From positions 1-64,000 of the forward strand of contig CAVPDR010000002.1 in assembly GCA_963702705.1 (NCBI GenBank): 64,000 bases of DNA, read 5' to 3'. Shown piece by piece: positions 58,081-64,000 of the stretch. A model generated the notes under the pieces. It was not told the origin of the DNA, did not search any database, and saw nothing but the letters and a program-made list of their open reading frames with translations. The DNA is from VRUE01 sp963702705 (lineage in GTDB: Bacteria; Actinomycetota; Thermoleophilia; Solirubrobacterales; 70-9). How positions within the stretch are numbered: the stretch's first letter is position 1; each line of letters starts with the position of its first letter. A program made the position numbers and the translations under genes.

Positions 58081-59465
58081 GAAGCGGCGCTGCCGACGGC
58101 GCCCTTACCGGCGAGTTCGGCGATCGCCCCCTCGAGGTCGAGGCCGAAGCTGTCGAGGTCGGCCATCGCGTCGTAGTCGCCGACCAGGCCGAAGTCGACC
58201 TGTCCGTTGTAGGACATGATCCCGACGCAGAGCGCCTGGCGGCGCGCCAGCGGCACCAGGGGGAAGATCGATTCCATCTGCCTTCCCAGCACGTAGAGCG
58301 GGAACTGCGGCCCCGGCACGTTGGTGACGACGAGGTTGAAGAAGCGCTGCGCGGGCTGCAGGCGGGCGGCCTGCGAGGCGATCGTCGTCGGCGCGAAGTC
58401 GACGATCTTGGTCAGGATCTCGGCGCCTACCGCCTGGCCGGAGCCCTTCAGGTCGCCCATCGTCTCGGTCACCAGGTGCAGGCGCTGGACCGGCTGCTCG
58501 CACCAGATCGGCAGCGGCGCCATCATCGCCGAGATGCGGTTGCCGAGCGCGCCCCGCTCCTCCTCGGCGCGGACGCTGACCGGCACCATCGCTCGCATCT
58601 CGAGGCCCTCGGTGTCCTGGCCGCGGGCGCGCAGGTAGTTGCCGATCGCCCCGGTGACGACGGAGAGGACGACATCGTTGACGGTGCCGCCGTGCTCGTT
58701 CTTGACCGCCTTCAGCGTTTCGAGATCGGTGCGGACGAAGGCGAGGCGGCGGTGCGGGCCGATTTCGACGTTGAAGGGCGTGGCCGGCGCCGAGACCCCG
58801 GCGCCGATCATCTTGCTCGTCGCGCCGACGCCCCTGAGCACCTGGCGCGGACCGCGCAGCGCCGCGCGCACCCCGCGGACGAGCTCGCGCGGGCTGGTCA
58901 CCCGCTCGTGCAGCGCGTCGGTGAGCAGCTTGAGGTCGGTCGGCTCGGGCCGCGGCGCCCACTTGGGCGGCAGCGCCGGCGGGTTGGCCGGTTCCTGCTC
59001 GACGTCGAAGAGGACGGTGGTGATGTCGACGCCCGAGATGCCGTCGACGAGCGCGTGGTGGCTCTTGCCGACGATCGCGAAGCGGTCGCCGTCGAGGCCC
59101 TCGACCAGCCAGAGCTCCCAGAGCGGCTTGCTGCGATCGAGCTGCTGCGAGAAGATCCGCGCCGCCAGGTTGCGCAGCTGCTCCTCGGAGCCGGGCGCCG
59201 GCAGCGCGGTCTGGCGCACGTGGTAATCGAGGTTGAGGTGCGGATCGTCGACCCAAACGGGCCGGCCCTGGTCGAAGGGGACGAAACGCAGCTTTTGGCG
59301 GAAGCGGGGGACGAGATGCAGCCGCGAGGCGATGTGGTCGCGGAACTCGGCGTGGCTGGGCGCCGGTCCCTGGAAGATGCTGACCGATGCGACGTGCATG
59401 TGCGCGCCGCCCCGCTCCATGTGCAGAAACGAGGAATCGAGGCCAGTCAGGCGGTCCGTGCTCAC
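58029..59465 (-). CDS. Wax ester synthase/diacylglycerol acyltransferase (WS/DGAT)
   Basis: 478 residues. Catalytic HHxxxDG motif in KSHHALVDGISGVD near residue 135; PLWELWLVEGL before it and NLVVTNVPGPQFPLY near the C-terminus are family signatures. Makes triacylglycerol or wax-ester storage lipid from acyl-CoA. The start is GTG 59465 or 59483. Convergent overlap of 52 bp with the metalloprotease. Confidence 0.92.
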   Translation of the reverse strand: MSTDRLTGLDSSFLHMERGGAHMHVASVSIFQGPAPSHAEFRDHIASRLHLVPRFRQKLRFVPFDQGRPVWVDDPHLNLDYHVRQTALPAPGSEEQLRNLAARIFSQQLDRSKPLWELWLVEGLDGDRFAIVGKSHHALVDGISGVDITTVLFDVEQEPANPPALPPKWAPRPEPTDLKLLTDALHERVTSPRELVRGVRAALRGPRQVLRGVGATSKMIGAGVSAPATPFNVEIGPHRRLAFVRTDLETLKAVKNEHGGTVNDVVLSVVTGAIGNYLRARGQDTEGLEMRAMVPVSVRAEEERGALGNRISAMMAPLPIWCEQPVQRLHLVTETMGDLKGSGQAVGAEILTKIVDFAPTTIASQAARLQPAQRFFNLVVTNVPGPQFPLYVLGRQMESIFPLVPLARRQALCVGIMSYNGQVDFGLVGDYDAMADLDSFGLDLEGAIAELAGKGAVGSAASQRTSRAQTRNGALSVK

Positions 59466-59626
59466 CTTGAGATCTTCGCACACGCGTAAAGAAGTCCTTG
59501 AACGCGGTGCGGGCGGCTTGCCAGAGCGGTTTTGCGGTCTCGGGCGCGACGCTGCAGTGTGATCGGCGTCACCGTCGGGCGCCGACTCGGTCCCTACCTT
59601 GCGCCGTTCAGAAGAACGAGCCCAAT

Positions 59627-59781
59627 CTGCCGAGTCCCGCGCGAGCGCGCAGGGAGCGGGGGACCCAAGGTCACGGCCATCTCTCGGCCGCGACAGGGGC
59701 GAATCGGACGGCGAGCCGTCCGTAACGGCTGCCCGGCACCGAGCCGGCAGTCGCGAGCCCGTCAGCTAACCCCGTAGGCAG
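59627..59781 (+). ncRNA. Cyclic di-AMP riboswitch (ydaO/yuaA type)
   Basis: P1 pairs CTGCC (59627-59631) with GGCAG (59777-59781). Conserved blocks are present: CCGAGTCCCG, GGGGGACCCAA, ACAGGGGCGAATC and CGTCAGCTAACCCCGTAGGC. In Actinobacteria this class sits before cell-wall hydrolase and RlpA/NlpC-type genes and turns them off when c-di-AMP is high. It precedes an RlpA-like gene by 24 nt here. A likely -10 (TACCTT, 59595-59600) lies upstream. Confidence 0.9.
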
Positions 59782-59805
59782 GCAAAGAAAGCGAGTGATC
59801 CACAT

Positions 59806-60447
59806 ATGCGATTCCTCATGCCCGCGACGGCTGTCGCTGTCCTGCTCACCCTTGGCGCGGCGCCGGCCACGGCGAACGCACCGAAGCACCGCCGCGCCCG
59901 CGTCGCCTCCCATGTCTCCCTGCACGTCTCCCGCCACAGCCTCCTCGGCGGCGCCAAGGTCGTGCTCAGGGGCCGGGTGCGTCCGCGCGGCGCGCACCGG
60001 GTCAAGCTGGTCTTCCGCGGCTCCGGCGGCGGCGTCGTCGGCGCTGCGACGCGGCCGAACGGGACCTTCGCGCTGCGCTGGAGCCCCGGCAGGATCGGTG
60101 CCTACAGCGTCCGGGCCTACGGCCTGCACGACCGCCATGTGAGCGGATCGGCGAGCGCGCCCCGGCGCCTCACCGCCTACCGCGAAGCGGCTGCCTCCTA
60201 CTACGGACCGGGCCTCTACGGCGGCGGGCTGGCCTGCGGCGGCACCCTGATGCCCGGCACGCTCGGCGTTGCCAGCAAGACGCTGCCCTGCGGCGCCAAG
60301 GTGAAGCTCCTCTACCGCGGCAGGACGATCACCGTGCCGGTGGTCGACCGCGGTCCCTACGTCGCGGGTCGCGACTTCGACCTCACCGCCGCGACGCGGG
60401 AGCGACTCGGCTTCCCCGGCGTCGGCGTCCTGCTCTCCAGCAGGTAG
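59806..60447 (+). CDS. Secreted RlpA-like double-psi beta-barrel protein
   Basis: 213 residues. Signal peptide PATAVAVLLTLGAAPATANA; a middle Ig-like beta domain (SLLGGAKVVLRGRVRP...RVKLVF); C-terminal 3D/RlpA-like barrel (ASYYGPGLYGGGLACGGTL, LPCGAKVKLLYRG, VPVVDRGPYVAGRDFDLTAATRERLGF) with the Asp residues of the family. Probably a peptidoglycan-acting enzyme or binder. Under c-di-AMP riboswitch control. Confidence 0.9.
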   Translation: MRFLMPATAVAVLLTLGAAPATANAPKHRRARVASHVSLHVSRHSLLGGAKVVLRGRVRPRGAHRVKLVFRGSGGGVVGAATRPNGTFALRWSPGRIGAYSVRAYGLHDRHVSGSASAPRRLTAYREAAASYYGPGLYGGGLACGGTLMPGTLGVASKTLPCGAKVKLLYRGRTITVPVVDRGPYVAGRDFDLTAATRERLGFPGVGVLLSSR

Positions 60448-60451
60448 GCGG

Positions 60452-61537
60452 TCAAGCGGTCAGCCCGAGTTGCATCTGGGCCTCCGGGGCGTCGTTCGCC
60501 TCGGGGGCCTCGCCGCTCTCGAAGCCCGCCAGCCGCACGCCGAGCAGCCGCACCGGCCGCTGCGGGTCGTAGGCGCGCAGCAGGTCGAGAGCGACCGGGC
60601 CGACCACGGCCGGATCGTTGGTCTGCTGCTCGACCGTGTGCGAGCGGCTGACGTTGGTCCAGTCGTCGAGCCGGATCTTGATCCCGATCGTGCGGCCGGC
60701 CAGCTCGCGCTTGGCGAGGCGGCGACAGAGCTCCTCGGCAAGCTGCGTGAGGTGCGCCTCGAGCTCGAGGCGGTCGCGGACGTCGACGTCGAAGGTGATC
60801 TCGGTCGACTGCGACTTGGTCTCACGCGAGACGGTGATCGGCGTCTCGTCTTCGAAGTGGGCGCGGCTGTGCAGCCAGCGCCCCTGCCGCGGGCCGAAGG
60901 ACTGCTCCAGGGCGACGGGGTCCTGCGTCCGCAGCTCGGCAAGCGTGCGGATGCCCATCTCCTCCAGCTTGGCGACAGACTTCGGCCCGATCCCGGGGAT
61001 CAGGCCGGGGGAGTCAGCCGCGAACCGTTCCAATGCTTCCGCGCGGGAGAGGACGACGAGGCCGGCGGGCTTGCCGAGCTCGCTGGTGATCTTGGCCAGC
61101 ATGCGGCTCTCCGAGATCCCGACCGAGCAGGTCAGCCCGGTCTCGTCCCTGATCTCAGCCGCGATCCGTCGCATCGCCGCCTTCGGCGAGAAGATCCCGG
61201 TCAGGTCCACATAGGCCTCGTCGAGCCCCACCACCTCGACCGTCTCGGCGTTGCGCCGCAGCACCGCCATCACCTTCCCCGATGCCTCTCGGTAGGCATT
61301 GAAGTCCGGTTGCAGGTAGACGGCGTCAGGCAGCCGCCGCCGAGCCACGGCGGCCGGCATCGCCGAGTGGATCCCGGCCAGCTTCCGCGCCTCGTAGCTG
61401 GCGGTGGTCACAACCGCCCGCGGTCCGGACCCGCAGACGACGACGGGCTTCCCCTTCAGCTCCGGCCGGCGCCGCAGCTCCACCGAGGCGTAGAACGCAT
61501 CCATGTCGAGATGGGCGATCGTACGGCGAAAGGACAC
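60452..61537 (-). CDS. dinB: DNA polymerase IV (Y-family)
   Basis: 361 residues. Catalytic acids in HLDMDAFYASVELRR and VVGLDEAYVDLTG; FGP..SVAKLEEMGI helix-hairpin-helix region; C-terminal AQMQLGL resembles the beta-clamp binding motif. The start is GTG 61537, 6 nt after TACGAT on the minus strand (61544-61549). A longer frame from TTG 61558 adds residues across that box and is rejected. Confidence 0.92.
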   Translation of the reverse strand: MSFRRTIAHLDMDAFYASVELRRRPELKGKPVVVCGSGPRAVVTTASYEARKLAGIHSAMPAAVARRRLPDAVYLQPDFNAYREASGKVMAVLRRNAETVEVVGLDEAYVDLTGIFSPKAAMRRIAAEIRDETGLTCSVGISESRMLAKITSELGKPAGLVVLSRAEALERFAADSPGLIPGIGPKSVAKLEEMGIRTLAELRTQDPVALEQSFGPRQGRWLHSRAHFEDETPITVSRETKSQSTEITFDVDVRDRLELEAHLTQLAEELCRRLAKRELAGRTIGIKIRLDDWTNVSRSHTVEQQTNDPAVVGPVALDLLRAYDPQRPVRLLGVRLAGFESGEAPEANDAPEAQMQLGLTA

Positions 61538-61620
61538 CCCGTAATCGTATGGCCGCAATGAGACGGCTAGCAGGACTCATGTGCGCCGCTGGGGCCGTCC
61601 AGGCCTCCTAAACTCCATCC

Positions 61621-61902
61621 ATGGCATCTCCCGAGGCCAAGAACCTCGAGGCAATCTCGAAGGCGATCGACCAGCACAACTCGAACTGCCCGTTTCCGGC
61701 GGCCGAGGTGCGGATGAACCCGTTCGAGGTCGAACGGCTCGGCTGGGATCAGATCCGCGGCCTGCCGGTTGTGCCCGATGCGGAGATCGGCACCGGCCGC
61801 TTCCGAATCGTCTGCTCCCGCGACATCGACGGCGAGGGGCTCGAGGAGGTCGAGGCGGTCGGGCAGGAGATGGAGACGGTCGTTCCGCTGGTCAACAACT
61901 GA
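61621..61902 (+). CDS. Small conserved-looking protein, unknown function
   Basis: 93 residues, acidic, no signal or membrane segment. Contains NCPFPAAEVRMNPFEVERLGWDQ, reminiscent of small actinobacterial proteins with a CPFP motif, then a beta-rich half. ATG is 6 nt after TAAACT (61609-61614), supporting a real leaderless gene. No function assigned. Confidence 0.7.
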   Translation: MASPEAKNLEAISKAIDQHNSNCPFPAAEVRMNPFEVERLGWDQIRGLPVVPDAEIGTGRFRIVCSRDIDGEGLEEVEAVGQEMETVVPLVNN

Positions 61903-61906
61903 CGAG

Positions 61907-61942
61907 TCTGCAATTACCCCCGTGGGAGGGGCCAATTGCAGA
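61907..61942. terminator. Hairpin between convergent genes
   Basis: TCTGCAATT (61907-61915) pairs with AATTGCAGA (61934-61942), with an inner C-run/G-run pair. It lies between 61902 and the ccdA stop at 61950 and can serve both strands. No U-run. Confidence 0.55.
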
Positions 61943-61949
61943 TTCGCGC

Positions 61950-62711
61950 TCAGACCGAGTTCCAGAAGTCGAGGCCATGGCCGCTCAGCCAGCGGGTCGC
62001 TTCCGCGTTGAGCTCGGCCAGCTGGTTGGTCCAGATCAGGATGCCCATCGCGATCAGGATCAGGCCGCCGGTGGCGACTATCGCCTGGTAGTGGCGCTTG
62101 ACGACCGTGAAGGCCGTGGTCATGCGGGAGAAGGCGACCGCGGTGAGGAGGAAGGGGATCGCCAGGCCGGCTGAGTAGACGGTGAGGAGGAAGGCGCCGT
62201 GGGCCGCCGAGCCCGAGAGCGAGGCCGCGGTGAGGATCGCGCCGAGGGTGGGGCCGATGCAGGGGGTCCAGGCGATCGCGAAGGCCGCGCCGGCGATGAC
62301 CGGGCCGCCGCGGCCGGCGCGCTCGAGCAAGGCGTCGACGTGCCACTCGCGGTTGAGGCGGGTGACGAAGAGCGAGGCGACAAAGAGGATGCCCATGGCG
62401 ACGATCAGTGCCGCCGCGACCTTGGTCAGCAGCTCTTCGTGGTGGCTGAAGGCCGAGCCGAGGGCGGTTGCTGTCAGCCCCTCGGCGATGAAGATCATCG
62501 AGAAGCTGGCGACAAAGAGCAGACTGGGACCGAGGATGCGTCGCCAGCCCGCCGTCTCCAGGTCCGCCGCCGAGACGCCGCTGACCGCGGAGAGGTAGCC
62601 GGGCACCAGCGGCAGCACGCAGGGAGAGAGAAAGGACACGACCCCGGCCGCCAGGGCGGCGAAGACACCCACTCCGGCGGCTGGATCGGTGCTCAGGGCG
62701 GCGACGATCAC
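61950..62711 (-). CDS. ccdA: Cytochrome c biogenesis protein CcdA
   Basis: 253 residues, six to seven membrane segments. The redox Cys are in LSPCVLPLVPGYLS and AWTPCIGPTLGAIL, the paired half-motifs of the CcdA/DsbD transmembrane domain that moves reducing power outward. GTG start 8 nt after TACTCT (62720-62725 on the plus strand). ResB/CcsA partners are not in the window. Confidence 0.92.
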   Translation of the reverse strand: MIVAALSTDPAAGVGVFAALAAGVVSFLSPCVLPLVPGYLSAVSGVSAADLETAGWRRILGPSLLFVASFSMIFIAEGLTATALGSAFSHHEELLTKVAAALIVAMGILFVASLFVTRLNREWHVDALLERAGRGGPVIAGAAFAIAWTPCIGPTLGAILTAASLSGSAAHGAFLLTVYSAGLAIPFLLTAVAFSRMTTAFTVVKRHYQAIVATGGLILIAMGILIWTNQLAELNAEATRWLSGHGLDFWNSV

Positions 62712-62799
62712 GGCCTATCAGAGTACCCGGGGCGACAATCCGCCCGACCCGCGGTCTCGTGCCTGTGATCGCTCCGGCGCGCCAGAGAGACTTCGGGCC

Positions 62800-63885
62800 A
62801 TGGAACTGTTCAACGCCGGCGGCGCTGCGCCGCGGCTGCAGGCGTCGCCGCTCTTTGCGATCGGGCCGAGCGAGCCCGGCCCGGCGCTGTGCCGGGGCGC
62901 CCTGGTCGCGGTGCCGGTGGGCCTGGCGCTGCTGCTCGAGCTCGGCCTCGACAGCCCGACCAAAGGCGCGATCGGCACCGGCGCCCTGCTGGCCGGCTTT
63001 CCGGGCCTGGACGCGCCCGCGCGGACCAGGGCGGCCTGGCAAGCGGCGACGGCTTTGCCGATCGGAATCGCCGCTGCGCTCGGCGTCCTCACCGGCTCCA
63101 ACGTCTTTCTCGCCGTCTTGACAATGGCGCTGGTCGGCGCCGCCGCCGGCTACTGCTTCGCCGTCTCGCTGCGCCTCTCGATCGCCGGCCTCTCGGTGGC
63201 GCTCTCGCTGCTCATCACCCAGGGCCTGCCGCTCGACCTCGCCGACACGCTTCCGGCGCTTCTCTTCGCCATCGCAGGCGGACTGCTCCAGGCACTCTGG
63301 TCACTCTGCGTGTGGGCCTTGGGCGACCGCACCGAGGAGGGGGGCGAGAACGGCTGGAGCACGCCGGCCGCGGTGGCCGCCCTGCGCTCGAACTTTAATC
63401 TGCGCTCGGTCAGCTTCCGCCACGCGCTGCGCTTCGGCGCCGCGCTCGGCGCTGGCGTTGCCGCCTACTGGATGCTGGGGATGAGCGAGCACGGCTTCTG
63501 GATCCCGCTGACGATCCTCTTCGTCCTGCGCCCCGAGCAGGACGAGACCTTCCGCCGCCTGATCCTGCGCGCGGCCGGCACGCTGGTCGGCCTGTTGATC
63601 GCCACCGCCCTGGCCGAGTGGCTGCGCGGCGACGGGGTCGCGATCGGGCTGGCGCTGACGATCGCCACCGGCTTCGCCTACGGCCTGCTGACCGTCCAGT
63701 ACGCGCTCTTCACCGCCGCGATCACGACCTACGCGGTCCTGCTCGCCGACTCGATCGGCGAGGCCGCACTGCACGCCGCGGGCCAGCGCGCTCTCGCCAC
63801 GGCGATCGGGATCGCGATCGCCGGCGCCGCCTTCCTCATCTGGGCCAACCCGGCGCGCGAGCGCGGACCGGCCCCGGCCTCATAA
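62800..63885 (+). CDS. FUSC-family inner-membrane protein
   Basis: 361 residues with two sets of membrane helices and the FUSC-type half ALRFGAALGAGVAAYWMLGMSEHGFWIPLTILFVLRP followed by TFRRLILRAAGTLVG. Family members (YccS, aromatic acid exporter AaeB-like) move aromatic or other acids; the substrate is unknown. ATG 62800 after AGAGAG. The stop overlaps the end of the next minus-strand gene. Confidence 0.85.
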   Translation: MELFNAGGAAPRLQASPLFAIGPSEPGPALCRGALVAVPVGLALLLELGLDSPTKGAIGTGALLAGFPGLDAPARTRAAWQAATALPIGIAAALGVLTGSNVFLAVLTMALVGAAAGYCFAVSLRLSIAGLSVALSLLITQGLPLDLADTLPALLFAIAGGLLQALWSLCVWALGDRTEEGGENGWSTPAAVAALRSNFNLRSVSFRHALRFGAALGAGVAAYWMLGMSEHGFWIPLTILFVLRPEQDETFRRLILRAAGTLVGLLIATALAEWLRGDGVAIGLALTIATGFAYGLLTVQYALFTAAITTYAVLLADSIGEAALHAAGQRALATAIGIAIAGAAFLIWANPARERGPAPAS

Positions 63886-64000
63886 GACGGCGATCGATTC
63901 GCCGCTGTGCGCGCCGGTTGCCTGCAGGGCGAAGGTGCCCTGTAACTGCACCGTTGTTTTGAACCCCGAGAGTTTCGTCCCCGTCGCGGCGAAGCTCGAC
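63880..64000 (-). CDS. C-terminus of an unidentified protein (partial)
   Basis: The minus-strand frame ends ...GFKTTVQLQGTFALQATGAHSGESIAVL and stops at 63880-63882. It looks like a beta-rich secreted domain. Its start lies outside the window. It overlaps the FUSC gene end by 6 bp. Confidence 0.45.
   Translation of the reverse strand, partial: SSFAATGTKLSGFKTTVQLQGTFALQATGAHSGESIAVL

Overview
The window is GC-rich bacterial chromosome from an actinobacterial lineage, most likely class Thermoleophilia (Solirubrobacterales-like). The evidence is the 16S/23S sequence type, the actinobacterial c-di-AMP riboswitch on an RlpA-like gene, a single-motif RsiG, a pgsA-RsiG-FHA-MerR block resembling the mycobacterial garA/ftsR region, and many secreted proteins of types common in that class. 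This placement is inference from sequence type; no search was run. Coding density is high. Many genes are probably leaderless, with a TANNNT -10 box 6 to 8 nt before the start codon.

Layout. 1-8050: branched-chain and arginine genes (frameshifted ilvE, cimA, a DegT aminotransferase, argH), a 3-methyladenine glycosylase and a class A penicillin-binding protein. 8247-14700: tyrS, then one rrs-rrl-rrf operon with processing stems and terminator and no tRNA in the spacer. 14650-18683: two alpha/beta hydrolases, a secreted beta-helix protein and a possible small protein, all on the minus strand. 18738-25744: murA, then hisZ-G-D-B-H-A-F. 25858-31998: polysaccharide deacetylase, CCA-adding enzyme, and the ylmDEFG-like division cluster (laccase-domain protein, YggS, SepF, ProC, YggT) followed by lspA and rluD. 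32136-40692: rpsB, an IS110 element, tsf, pyrH, frr, uppS, cdsA, dxr, rseP. 40694-45299: four secreted or surface proteins that separate rseP from ispG. 45371-50691: ispG, proS, pgsA, RsiG-like anti-sigma, FHA protein, MerR regulator. 50816-64000: lipid genes (FAD oxidase, WS/DGAT), nadE, secreted metalloprotease, c-di-AMP riboswitch plus RlpA-like protein, dinB, ccdA, FUSC-family protein.

Four signals deserve most attention. (1) A 99-nt four-way-junction leader lies between ilvE and cimA and ends at the cimA ribosome-binding site. (2) Three ~110-bp palindromes with covarying arms each begin at a stop codon. (3) An IS110 element splits rpsB from tsf; its non-coding end carries a readable bridge RNA whose guide segments match both element ends and the reconstructed target. 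(4) hisD has a clearly lower GC content than its flanks, as if replaced by recombination inside an intact his operon. Other points are a likely AUC start for ispG, an RsiG-like c-di-GMP receptor with His in place of Gln, a MurA with Asp at the fosfomycin-target Cys position, and two apparent single-base frameshifts (ilvE and the PBP N-terminus) that may be assembly errors.
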